From Cochleicola gelatinilyticus (GTDB lineage Bacteria; Bacteroidota; Bacteroidia; Flavobacteriales; Flavobacteriaceae), in contig NZ_LRXL01000012.1 in NCBI RefSeq assembly GCF_001637325.1, positions 124,001 to 188,000 on the forward strand: a stretch of 64,000 nucleotides of DNA, in the 5' to 3' direction. A program made the position numbers and the translations under genes. A model generated the notes under the pieces. The model saw nothing but the letters and a program-made list of their open reading frames with translations, was not told the DNA's origin and searched no databases. Position 1 is the first letter of the stretch, and each line of letters starts with the position of its first letter. Positions 45,952-53,716 of this stretch are shown here, piece by piece.

Positions 45952-46455
45952 ATGAAAGTTTTTAAAGAAACACAGCGATTCGATCAATGGTGGTTACGAG
46001 CAATTCTCGCAATCGTTGTACTCTTTTTATTGTACTCTATGTATTCTGAATATATAACCGCTTTAGAAACACGCACAGAACTATCCCTTGCGCTAATGTT
46101 TTCTAATCTTTTCGGGATCCTCATTATTTTCTTTCTACTGTTCTTCTTAAAACTGGAGACTAGAATCGACGAACAAGGCATTCATTACGCCTTTTGGCCC
46201 TTTCAAAGAACCCTTAAAAAATTCCCGTGGAGCAGCATTAAAAAATGTTATGTTCGTGATTACAGTCCGATTGGTGAATACGGGGGTTGGGGATATCGTG
46301 CTGGGTTTAAAGGTACCTCTGGAGCTATGAACGTAAAGGGAACGACTGGAATTCAGTTAGAATTTAAAAACGGTAAAAAATTATTAGTAGGCACGCAAAA
46401 AGAAAATGAAGCAAAATCCGTTATAGCTACCTACGCACATAAAATAACGTCTTAA
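45952..46455 (+). CDS. Two-helix membrane protein with PH-like domain (167 aa)
   Basis: Two hydrophobic segments (WLRAILAIVVLFLLYSM; SLALMFSNLFGILIIFFLLFF) are followed by a beta-rich region with WSSIKKCYVRDYSPIGEYG and IQLEFKNGKKLLVGTQK, a layout like bacterial PH-type membrane proteins. Its start is 2 bp after the SPFH stop, so translation is likely coupled. The pairing suggests it acts with the SPFH scaffold at the membrane. No catalytic residues are evident. Confidence 0.65.
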   Translation: MKVFKETQRFDQWWLRAILAIVVLFLLYSMYSEYITALETRTELSLALMFSNLFGILIIFFLLFFLKLETRIDEQGIHYAFWPFQRTLKKFPWSSIKKCYVRDYSPIGEYGGWGYRAGFKGTSGAMNVKGTTGIQLEFKNGKKLLVGTQKENEAKSVIATYAHKITS

Positions 46456-46513
46456 ATAAATACAGTGCCTTGCTTATCATTTTAAACTCATTGTTTCAGA
46501 AAAAAAATAACTC

Positions 46514-47443
46514 ATGAAAAAAATCTTTCTAATACTACTTATAAGTTGCTTCGGAATAGTAGCTGCACAAGAGAACACATTTGTTTCCGAAGAACTATCA
46601 ATTACGCCCTTGGTGGATGGTACACTTTTACTTCCAGACACTTCTGAAGCAATACCGCTAGTGATCATTATTGCAGGCTCTGGTCCTACCGATCGAAACG
46701 GTAATCAGCAAATGGCGAAAAACAATGCTCTAAAATTTCTGGCAGAAGGTTTATATAAAGAAGATATAGCCAGCTTTCGGTATGACAAAAGAATTTTAAA
46801 AATCATGAAATCGGGAAATATAGATGAAACGAAAATAAAATTCGACGCATTTATGGAAGATGCGATTGCTGTATTAAATTTCTTTAAAAATGATAAGAGA
46901 TTTTCAAAAATACACATTGCAGGACATAGTCAAGGCTCATTAATTGGTATGGTCGCAGCGCAAAAAGGCGCCGACGGATTTATTTCTATCGCTGGTGCGG
47001 GACAAGAGATCGATGATGTAATTGTAGATCAATTAGGCAAACAAGCCCCTGCTTTACAAGAGAGTGCTAGAAAAGCATTCGACGATTTAAGAGTGAACGG
47101 AGTTACCACCAATTACAGTCCCGGGCTAGCATCTATTTTTCGTCCTGCGATTCAACCATTTCTAGCCAATTGGATGCAATATGACCCCAAAGTTGAAATT
47201 TCAAAACTAACGATTCCTGTGCTCATTATTCAGGGAGACAAGGATGTTCAAGTACAAGTTTCGGAAGCGGAGTTGTTAAAACAAGCAGCTCCAGAGGCAA
47301 GTTATGAACTCATTACTAATATGAACCATATTTTGAAAGAGATTAAAGGAGACAATCTAGAAAATCAAAAATCGTACAACGAGTACAACCGCCCGGTCAT
47401 GCCGGAAGTAATAACTGCGGTAGCTACTTTTGTAAAAAAATAA
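46514..47443 (+). CDS. Exported alpha/beta hydrolase (309 aa)
   Basis: A signal peptide (MKKIFLILLISCFGIVAAQ) precedes an alpha/beta hydrolase fold. IIIAGSGPTDRNGN is the oxyanion-hole region, IAGHSQGSLIG carries the nucleophile Ser139, LIIQGDKDVQV the acid Asp, and TNMNHILKEI the His. Substrate is unknown; the family includes esterases and acyl-transfer enzymes. It is third in the SPFH cluster, 58 bp after the PH-like gene and 1 bp before the ribbon-helix-helix gene. Confidence 0.85.
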   Translation: MKKIFLILLISCFGIVAAQENTFVSEELSITPLVDGTLLLPDTSEAIPLVIIIAGSGPTDRNGNQQMAKNNALKFLAEGLYKEDIASFRYDKRILKIMKSGNIDETKIKFDAFMEDAIAVLNFFKNDKRFSKIHIAGHSQGSLIGMVAAQKGADGFISIAGAGQEIDDVIVDQLGKQAPALQESARKAFDDLRVNGVTTNYSPGLASIFRPAIQPFLANWMQYDPKVEISKLTIPVLIIQGDKDVQVQVSEAELLKQAAPEASYELITNMNHILKEIKGDNLENQKSYNEYNRPVMPEVITAVATFVKK

Positions 47444-47444
47444 C

Positions 47445-47606
47445 ATGGCAAAGAAAAAAGCATTCGCATTACGGGTAAATGAAGATATGATGAAAGCCAT
47501 CGAGAAATGGGCTGCAGATGAATTTCGCAGTACCAATGGGCAGATCGAATGGATGCTTAATGAAGCACTTAAAAAATCGGGAAGGCATCCAAAAAGCAAC
47601 TCCTAA
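47445..47606 (+). CDS. Arc-type ribbon-helix-helix protein (53 aa)
   Basis: A short frame of 53 codons starts MAKKKAFALRVNEDMMKAIE and ends KKSGRHPKSNS. The beta-strand KKAFALRV, helix A (NEDMMKAIEKWAADEF) and helix B (TNGQIEWMLNEALKK) are the complete ribbon-helix-helix fold, expected to bind DNA as a dimer. It begins 1 bp after the hydrolase stop. Position suggests it could be an autoregulator of the SPFH operon, but a non-DNA role is also possible. No toxin partner gene of the usual size adjoins it. Confidence 0.88.
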   Translation: MAKKKAFALRVNEDMMKAIEKWAADEFRSTNGQIEWMLNEALKKSGRHPKSNS

Positions 47607-47651
47607 AATTGCTCCAAAGCACTATCGTTTTGAGAAAATAAATTAATTACT

Positions 47652-48176
47652 ATGTTTAAAAAGGAGTTTAAGAGGATTGCCTCCCTAGAAAATGGAACAT
47701 TCTATTATCACGACAAAAATATTGCAGTTGGTGGTGGCGTTCGAAGTCCGCGAATTATTTATTTATTAATGGTCGATTACAAAGGATACACGATAAAAAT
47801 TAAAAATGAAACTGGTTTTTCATATCACGGAATTATAACGTGTGAAATGAAAACAAATGGAAAACCACTTGAGTTCGAATTAACGACTAGGAGTAATTTC
47901 TCATCTCTCTTCCGAAGAAATAAAGAACGCTTTCAAATTAACGCCCGACATCTTAACGTAGAGGCATTCTTAAAACAAAGTGACATCTTGAAAGAGCTAG
48001 AACAAGTTGCTCGAAAAGACCTTTTTGAGCCCACTATAACTGGAGTATATGATGGCTCCATTTTTAGACTAACTACAAAATACCATTTACAGTTTTCCGA
48101 TTGGACGCAAGTTCTCGAGCCTTTTATTTCTTTTTATAAACAATGGATTGATAAGTACACGGAAACAAAACACTAA
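47652..48176 (+). CDS. Protein of unknown function (174 aa)
   Basis: I do not recognise this protein. It has no signal peptide and is basic overall. Beta-rich segments run through the first 100 residues (NIAVGGGVRSPRIIYLLMVD, YTIKIKNETGFSYHGIITC), followed by a helical, charged middle (LEAFLKQSDILKELEQVARKD-type) and an aromatic C-terminus (YHLQFSDWTQVLEPFISF). It follows the RHH gene by 45 bp on the same strand and may belong to that cluster. It ends before three tandem TGAATTC copies. Confidence 0.55.
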   Translation: MFKKEFKRIASLENGTFYYHDKNIAVGGGVRSPRIIYLLMVDYKGYTIKIKNETGFSYHGIITCEMKTNGKPLEFELTTRSNFSSLFRRNKERFQINARHLNVEAFLKQSDILKELEQVARKDLFEPTITGVYDGSIFRLTTKYHLQFSDWTQVLEPFISFYKQWIDKYTETKH

Positions 48177-48228
48177 GATTTCCACAAATCTATTTATATA
48201 AAATAGCGGAAAAATTAGAAAAAAAAAT

Positions 48229-48249
48229 TGAATTCTGAATTCTGAATTC
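48229..48249. repeat. Three tandem TGAATTC copies
   Basis: Perfect 7-bp direct repeats occupy 48229-48235, 48236-48242 and 48243-48249, 38 bp upstream of the DUF819 gene. Each holds a GAATTC palindrome. They could be a regulator site or slippage product. Confidence 0.7.
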
Positions 48250-48287
48250 AGCCGTAGAAAACGTATTTTGCAGCAAAACAATCAACC

Positions 48288-49625
48288 ATGCAGGATACAC
48301 TTAACACAATCGTTGAAGACACCTCTCCTTTTTTTGAAAATGACACCATTGTTTTTGGTGTTTTAATGGTCTGTTTAGGACTTATATTTTATACTTCTCA
48401 TAAAGAAACTGGCTTTTGGAGCAAATTCTATAAAATTGTTCCAGCCCTTTTCATGGCGTATTTTCTTCCGGCAATTCTTACGACGTTTGGTGTTATTGCT
48501 CCAGAATGGGTTAGCGTAACAGACAGTGGCGAAGTGGTTGAAAAAAGTTCGAGCCTTTATTATATGTCAAGTCGGTATTTATTACCCGCTGCATTGGTTT
48601 TAATGACGTTAAGCATCGACCTTAAAGCCGTATTTAACTTAGGTCCCAAAGCACTTATTATGTTCTTAACAGGAACAGTAGGTATTATAATTGGAGGCCC
48701 CGTTGCTGTATTGTTAGTGGGTACTTTCTTTCCAGAAGCTGTTGGTGGCGCAGGTGCAGATGCCGTGTGGCGTGGACTTTCGACCTTAGCAGGAAGTTGG
48801 ATCGGCGGAGGCGCCAATCAAACAGCCATGCTCGAAATTTATGGCTATAATCAAGCACTCTACGGCGGAATGGTCTTCGTAGATATTGTAGTAGCGAATA
48901 TTTGGATGGCAATTATTCTTATCGGTATTGGTAAATCTGCCCGTATCGACAAATGGTTAGGGGCTGATACGTCTGCTATTGAAAGTTTAAAAGAAAAGGT
49001 GTCTAGCTATTCTTTAAGTGTAGATCGAAATCCAAGCTTAACCGACCTAATGATTCTTGCTGCCATTGCATTCGGAACGGTGAGTTTTGCACATTTTGGA
49101 GCAGGTTATATGAGTAGTTTTTTCGAGGGGTGGGTAGCTGGTTTACCTAAAGGACTCTACCGAAATATGTTTACATTTCTAAGTTCCTCATTTTTCTGGA
49201 TGATCTCAATTACTACGATTATAGGAATTCTTTTATCCTACACAAAATTACGTAGCTATGAGGGTGCTGGGGCCAGTAAATTTGGAAGTGTATTTATATA
49301 TATCCTTGTTGCAAGTATTGGGATGAAAATGGACCTAACACTAATATTCGAAAATAAATTATTAATTGTAATCGGCTTGGTTTGGATGTTAATTCATGCA
49401 GGACTTTTAATTTTGGTGGCCAAATTAATAAAAGCTCCCTATTTCTTTCTTGCTGTAGGAAGTCAAGCCAATGTTGGAGGTGCAGCCTCTGCCCCTATTG
49501 TAGCATCGGCATTTCATCCTTCGTTAGCAACAGTAGGTGTTTTATTAGCAGTTTTCGGATATGCAATTGGAACTTTAGGGGCAGTATTATGTACAGTATT
49601 AATGCAATTGGCTTCAGGCGCTTAA
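48288..49625 (+). CDS. DUF819 family membrane protein (445 aa)
   Basis: About ten to twelve hydrophobic segments are visible. Family signatures include YMSSRYLLPAALVLMTLSID, LAGSWIGGGANQTAMLEIY and VGSQANVGGAASAPIVASAF, which repeat the Gly/Ala-Asn motif in both halves. DUF819 (YjcL-like) proteins resemble sodium-coupled or anion transporters, but no substrate is assigned. It is monocistronic and preceded by the TGAATTC repeat. Confidence 0.88.
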   Translation: MQDTLNTIVEDTSPFFENDTIVFGVLMVCLGLIFYTSHKETGFWSKFYKIVPALFMAYFLPAILTTFGVIAPEWVSVTDSGEVVEKSSSLYYMSSRYLLPAALVLMTLSIDLKAVFNLGPKALIMFLTGTVGIIIGGPVAVLLVGTFFPEAVGGAGADAVWRGLSTLAGSWIGGGANQTAMLEIYGYNQALYGGMVFVDIVVANIWMAIILIGIGKSARIDKWLGADTSAIESLKEKVSSYSLSVDRNPSLTDLMILAAIAFGTVSFAHFGAGYMSSFFEGWVAGLPKGLYRNMFTFLSSSFFWMISITTIIGILLSYTKLRSYEGAGASKFGSVFIYILVASIGMKMDLTLIFENKLLIVIGLVWMLIHAGLLILVAKLIKAPYFFLAVGSQANVGGAASAPIVASAFHPSLATVGVLLAVFGYAIGTLGAVLCTVLMQLASGA

Positions 49626-49720
49626 GGAACAGGTGTGTTTTTATGTCTTATAATCGGAATAAATAGTTCTTTCAGTTCTAATTTTTTCTGCATCTTTGCG
49701 GCCTTATAAAAAGATTTTCT

Positions 49721-50413
49721 ATGAATAAATTACTTGTCTTTCTTTCTGCTTTATTAGTGATAACTGCCTGTTCTAATAATGAGAATGAAATGGTACTAAC
49801 TGGTCATGTAAAAGGATTAAAAAAGGGAACGATATTACTTCAGAAGGTAGAAGATTCTGTATTGGTTTCTGTAGACTCTGTACGAGTAGATGGAGATGCT
49901 AATTTCCGTTTTAAGGAAGTTATCGAAAGTCCTGAGATTTACTATATATATCTTCGGTTAAAAGATGGTACTCTTATGGACGATCGTATTCCATTCTTTG
50001 CTGAAGCTAACGAAATAAATATAACAACAACGTTAAAAAGTTTCAGTTTAAAAGCTACTGTAACGGGTTCTGAAAATGAGAATTTATATCAAAATTACGT
50101 TTCACAAATAAAACGGTATTCAGATAAAAATCTTGATCTTATCGAACAACGTTTTAAAGCACAACAAGAAGGAAATGACTCAATAATAACTGCTTTAGAA
50201 CAACAGCAAACTTCCTTAAAAAAAAGCCGGTATTTAGCTACAGTAAATTTTGCGAAGAACCACAAAGAATTTGAAATTGCCCCTTATTTAATGCTTACAC
50301 AATTAGGAAGTTTTAAATCTGCCTTCGCCGATTCTGTTTATAATTCACTTCCAAAACGAATTAAAGATTCTAAATACGGAAAAGAATTAGCGTTAGAATT
50401 GAAAAATAAATAA
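49721..50413 (+). CDS. DUF4369 domain lipoprotein (230 aa)
   Basis: The lipobox VITACSNN marks a lipoprotein. The DUF4369 region shows LTGHVKGLKKGTILLQKVED, VDSVRVDGDANFRFK and ATVTGSENENLYQNY, the N-terminal domain that often precedes a thioredoxin-like part in Bacteroidota. Here the C-terminal thioredoxin fold is missing; the last 100 residues are helical and Lys/Glu-rich, with a Gln-rich coil (EQQQTSLKKSRY). It starts 11 bp before the next small lipoprotein gene ends its partner relation, so the two are likely co-transcribed. Confidence 0.8.
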   Translation: MNKLLVFLSALLVITACSNNENEMVLTGHVKGLKKGTILLQKVEDSVLVSVDSVRVDGDANFRFKEVIESPEIYYIYLRLKDGTLMDDRIPFFAEANEINITTTLKSFSLKATVTGSENENLYQNYVSQIKRYSDKNLDLIEQRFKAQQEGNDSIITALEQQQTSLKKSRYLATVNFAKNHKEFEIAPYLMLTQLGSFKSAFADSVYNSLPKRIKDSKYGKELALELKNK

Positions 50414-50423
50414 ACTTCACTCC

Positions 50424-50885
50424 ATGAAAAATTTACTTTTAATATGTTGTTGTCTTACGCTCTGTATTGCAACTTCATGCTTTACCGACGATGAAACTCC
50501 TGGACCAGTAGATTCTTTTATGGAAGTAACTATAGATGGGGAAACTGTAAGGTTTGATCAAATGCTCCTCACCGAAGTCACTACAGCAGACGAAACGCTA
50601 ACCTATCGCCGTATTACAGCATCAATTCGAGATGATGGGTCAAAAAAAATAAATATCCATCTCAATGAAAATGGAACTGGAGAAACAACCATTTTTTACA
50701 TAGGGTATGTCTTAAACGGGACATTGTTTTCTTCGGAAGATGATGGCGCTACTTTTAATGCAACTGTTTTAGAAAATGAGACTGCAACTATAATCGGAAC
50801 ATTTAATGCGACCCTACTGAATGAAGGTCTTGAAGAAACCGAGAATGCAATTCTAGCAAACGGAGCTTTCGAAATGTATAATTAA
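50424..50885 (+). CDS. Small lipoprotein of unknown function (153 aa)
   Basis: The leader ends CIATSCFTDDE, a lipobox with acidic residues after Cys. The mature part is acidic and beta-rich (MEVTIDGETVRFDQMLLTEV, RITASIRDDGSKKINIHL), with repeated strand-like units. I do not recognise it beyond this. It follows the DUF4369 gene by 10 bp and precedes a strong terminator, so the pair forms a short operon. Confidence 0.65.
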   Translation: MKNLLLICCCLTLCIATSCFTDDETPGPVDSFMEVTIDGETVRFDQMLLTEVTTADETLTYRRITASIRDDGSKKINIHLNENGTGETTIFYIGYVLNGTLFSSEDDGATFNATVLENETATIIGTFNATLLNEGLEETENAILANGAFEMYN

Positions 50886-50900
50886 ATAAATACTAAAAAT

Positions 50901-50929
50901 AAAAAAGCCTCTTAGTAAGAGGCTTTTTT
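50901..50929. terminator. Bidirectional terminator
   Basis: AAAAAGCCTCTTA pairs with TAAGAGGCTTTTT around a short loop, giving U-runs in both directions. It separates the plus-strand lipoprotein pair from the minus-strand idi-to-88-aa group. Confidence 0.9.
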
Positions 50930-50934
50930 ATTTT

Positions 50935-51201
50935 TTACAAGGCGTTAATCTTATCGATTAATTTCCTTCCGCGTTCTTCCAATTCTTGGTTCACAGCTTT
51001 AAAATGTTTCTTTTTATTCTCAACATCGTTTTCGTTCACCTTTACAATAAGTTCATCGAAAGTAACAATTGCTTCGTCTATAATAGCCTCTGCTTCTTTG
51101 TTGTCTTTTTCAGGATTTGTAAGTTCCCAAATGTACACTGCTTCAATAATATCTCCTAATACATAGTTGATATCCTTTTTTAAATCTCTTATACTAGCCA
51201 T
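50935..51201 (-). CDS. Small acidic helical protein of unknown function (88 aa)
   Basis: The sequence begins MASIRDLKKDINYVLGDIIE and is fully helical in character, with many Glu/Lys residues and a Trp (VYIWELTNPE). It has no signal peptide or Cys. Such short proteins are common in Flavobacteriia near manA, but no function is known to me. It follows manA by 69 bp on the same strand and ends at a shared terminator. Confidence 0.75.
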   Translation of the reverse strand: MASIRDLKKDINYVLGDIIEAVYIWELTNPEKDNKEAEAIIDEAIVTFDELIVKVNENDVENKKKHFKAVNQELEERGRKLIDKINAL

Positions 51202-51270
51202 AGGTTGCTTCCGTAATTAACGGAAATTTTAATTTGTATTCTATTTTTTAATCTTGCAAAGGTACAATAC

Positions 51271-52248
51271 TTATGGGATATATATCTCTAAAAGTTTGGC
51301 CCCTTTGGTTTTAAAATGAATATTTCGAATGGAAGCAGGCACTAATATAGTTTCCCCTTTAATAAGTTTTTCTGAAAATCCTTCGGAATGCAATTCAGTA
51401 TTACCCTCCACACACATATATACCACAAATGAAGAAATAGTAGAAAGATCTGGTATAAAGTCTTGCGTTAACTGAAGCGTATTTACTTCAAAATATGGAG
51501 TGCTTTTTAATTGAACTCTTGCATCTTTTTCTTTAGAGTACGAAAGTTTTGCATCTGGTTTATCGTAGTCGATTGCATCGAGCGCTTCTTCGATATGTAA
51601 CTGGCGTAACTTTCCATTAATATCTGGGCGATCCCAATCGTAAATTCTATAAGTAATATCTGAGGTCTGTTGAATTTCTGCTAGCACAACTCCTGCTCCA
51701 ATGGCGTGAACGGTTCCTGGAGCAATAAAGAAACTATCTCCTTTTTGAACTTTCTCATGATGTAATATGGCGGCTAGATTATTTTCTGAAAGTTCTTTCG
51801 TGTAGGTATCAAGGTCCATGGGCTTGTTAAAACCAAGAATTAAATCTGCATCTGGTTCGGCTTCCATTATGTACCACATTTCTGTTTTACCGAAAGAATC
51901 ATGACGTTCTTTGGCTAATGTTTCGTTGGGATGCAATTGTACTGAAAGAGTTTCTCGAGCATCAATAAATTTGAATAACAAAGGAAATTCATTTCCAAAG
52001 TTTTTATAGATAGTAGCTCCAACAATTTCTTCTTTATACTGTATAAGTAGTTTGGTAATCTCTTTTCCTTTTAAAGCACCATTGCTAACTTCAGAAATCG
52101 CACCTCGCACTCCAGAAATTTCCCAGCTTTCTCCTAAAAGTCCCTCTCCCCTTTTGTGTAAATGGGTCGCTAATTTTCTTCCTCCCCAAACTTTTTCTTT
52201 AAGGATTGGCGTGAATTTTAACGGATATAATTTAGGAGTATTATTCAT
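51271..52248 (-). CDS. manA: Class I mannose-6-phosphate isomerase
   Basis: ManA interconverts mannose-6-phosphate and fructose-6-phosphate, feeding GDP-mannose synthesis. The 325 residues show KFTPILKEKVWGGRKLA at the start, SVQLHPNETLAKERHD with zinc ligands, GKTEMWYI, and IAPGTVHAIGAGVVLAEIQQ. The C-terminal cupin is shorter than in enterobacteria. Its start overlaps the stop of the peroxiredoxin gene by one base, indicating coupling. It is the fourth gene of the idi-queD-bcp-manA group. Confidence 0.9.
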   Translation of the reverse strand: MNNTPKLYPLKFTPILKEKVWGGRKLATHLHKRGEGLLGESWEISGVRGAISEVSNGALKGKEITKLLIQYKEEIVGATIYKNFGNEFPLLFKFIDARETLSVQLHPNETLAKERHDSFGKTEMWYIMEAEPDADLILGFNKPMDLDTYTKELSENNLAAILHHEKVQKGDSFFIAPGTVHAIGAGVVLAEIQQTSDITYRIYDWDRPDINGKLRQLHIEEALDAIDYDKPDAKLSYSKEKDARVQLKSTPYFEVNTLQLTQDFIPDLSTISSFVVYMCVEGNTELHSEGFSEKLIKGETILVPASIRNIHFKTKGAKLLEIYIP

Positions 52249-52685
52249 TATAAGTGCTTTAAAGCTTTACCTATGTGATTTTTAGCGTTCATAGATTCAA
52301 ATTTATAAACCAATTCCCTTTCCTTATTAAAAACGAATGTTTCTCTACCAGGTAATAGACCGAGTAAAGTGCTCTTAACTCCGAACTTCTTTCGTACTAC
52401 TCCATTTGTATCGGCTAATAAGATAAATGGTAGCTTATAACGAGCTGCAAACTTTTGGTGTGAGGCTTCAGAATCGGAACTAATTCCGATGACTTGAGCT
52501 CCTTTTTCTGTAAATTCTTCAAAAGCATCTCTAAATCCACACGCTTCTTTGGTGCATCCTGGCGTGAAATTTTTTGGATAAAAATAAATTACTGCCGATC
52601 CGCTAATAGATTCCGAAGTAAATACCTCACCATTTTTGTCATTTAATTTAAATTTCGGAATAGGTTCTCCTATTTTCAAGCTCAT
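52248..52685 (-). CDS. bcp: Thioredoxin-dependent thiol peroxidase (Bcp/PrxQ)
   Basis: This peroxiredoxin reduces hydroperoxides. The start MSLKIGEPIPKFKLND is chosen; an upstream ATG 42 bp earlier overlaps queD and adds a non-homologous tail. The motif NFTPGCTKEACGFRD has peroxidatic Cys44 and resolving Cys49 (C-x4-C). Other family markers are VIGISSDSEASHQKFA and DTNGVVRKKFGV. At about 145 residues the length is normal. It lies 4 bp downstream of queD and overlaps the manA start by one base. Confidence 0.92.
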   Translation of the reverse strand: MSLKIGEPIPKFKLNDKNGEVFTSESISGSAVIYFYPKNFTPGCTKEACGFRDAFEEFTEKGAQVIGISSDSEASHQKFAARYKLPFILLADTNGVVRKKFGVKSTLLGLLPGRETFVFNKERELVYKFESMNAKNHIGKALKHL

Positions 52686-52689
52686 AGTT

Positions 52690-53097
52690 TTATCCGTTAT
52701 ACACGACAAAATTTCGTGGAGTTTCATATAATTTCACTGAAATTTCGTATTTGCTGTCTAGCCTAACGCGTAATTTATTCCAAATGACCATTGCTATATT
52801 TTCTACTGTAGGGTTTAATTTTTGGAATTCTGTTACTTCAATATTGAGGTTTTTGTGATCGAAAGGCTCTTCTACTTCTTTTTCAATAAGTTCTTTGAGA
52901 ATTTTAAGATCGATGACAAATCCTGTTTCGGGGTCAATGGGTCCACAAATACCAACCACTAATTCATAGTTATGACCATGATAATTAGGGTTGCTGCATT
53001 TTCCAAAAACTTCTAAATTCTTTTCATCACTCCACTCTTTTTTAAATAAGCGGTGTGCTGCATTGAAGTGAGCCTTTCTATAAACCGTTACACTCAT
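52690..53097 (-). CDS. queD: 6-carboxytetrahydropterin synthase (QueD/PTPS family)
   Basis: QueD converts dihydroneopterin triphosphate to 6-carboxytetrahydropterin in queuosine synthesis. The zinc-binding His residues are His15 in HFNAAHRLFKK and His40 and His42 in NPNYHGHNYEL; Cys34 lies in FGKCSN. PIDPETGFVIDLKILK and EPFDHKNLNIEV complete the family signature. Its start overlaps the idi stop by 4 bp. No queC or queE genes are adjacent, so the pathway link rests on the family. Confidence 0.92.
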   Translation of the reverse strand: MSVTVYRKAHFNAAHRLFKKEWSDEKNLEVFGKCSNPNYHGHNYELVVGICGPIDPETGFVIDLKILKELIEKEVEEPFDHKNLNIEVTEFQKLNPTVENIAMVIWNKLRVRLDSKYEISVKLYETPRNFVVYNG

Positions 53098-53612
53098 ACG
53101 CTTAGATGTTGATGAAATTTTTCGAAAATAATCTTAAACCAAGCTGTATAATTCTCTGGGTGCGCCTCTATATCTTTTTCAATTTCAGCAATAGAAATCC
53201 ATTTCCATTCGGCAACTTCATCTTCATTAATAGTAGGTTCATCGTTATATACACCTACTAAAATATGATCAAATTCATGTTCGGTAAGTCCATTATCGAA
53301 CGGCGCCTTATAAATAAATGAAGTAGTTTCTTTAAGAGGTGCGGTAAAGCCCATTTCTTCCATAAGACGACGTTTACCAGCCGCTAATGAAGTTTCTCCG
53401 TCTCGTTGGTGGCTACAGCAGGTATTAGTCCATAACCCTGGAGAATGATACTTATGTAACGCTCTTCGTTGAAGCATTAATTCATTATCATTATTAAATA
53501 TAAAAACTGAAAAAGCTCGATGAAGTAATGCTTTCTCATGCGCTTCCTGCTTATTCATTAATCCAATTTTTTCGTCTTTTTCATTGACAAGAATCACTTG
53601 TTCTTCAATCAT
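53094..53612 (-). CDS. idi: Isopentenyl-diphosphate delta-isomerase, type I
   Basis: Idi interconverts isopentenyl and dimethylallyl diphosphate for isoprenoid synthesis. The Nudix fold is seen with AFSVFIFNNDNELMLQRR, WTNTCCSHQRDGE (active-site Cys) and the Nudix box AGKRRLMEEMGF. TEHEFDHILVGVYNDEPTI contains the second active-site Glu. 172 residues is usual. A TATTTTTG box (53633-53640, minus strand) lies just upstream. It is first of the idi-queD-bcp-manA group. Confidence 0.94.
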   Translation of the reverse strand: MIEEQVILVNEKDEKIGLMNKQEAHEKALLHRAFSVFIFNNDNELMLQRRALHKYHSPGLWTNTCCSHQRDGETSLAAGKRRLMEEMGFTAPLKETTSFIYKAPFDNGLTEHEFDHILVGVYNDEPTINEDEVAEWKWISIAEIEKDIEAHPENYTAWFKIIFEKFHQHLSV

Positions 53613-53716
53613 AACTCCGTACTATTTTTTTTCAAAAATACGAAATACCGAGGTGTATTAAAACTCAAATGATCGCAAAGTTAAATGCATGTTTTGAGAA
53701 GGCAGAAATGAAGTTC

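Noticed and set aside
47445-47606. Toxin-antitoxin pair with the RHH protein as antitoxin
   Set aside because: No small toxin-like gene adjoins it; the neighbours are an exported hydrolase and a 174-residue protein with no toxin motif.
49382-49666. 94-codon plus-strand frame inside the DUF819 gene
   Set aside because: It is an antiphase shadow of the strongly supported transporter frame, with Cys/Arg/Ser-rich nonsense composition.
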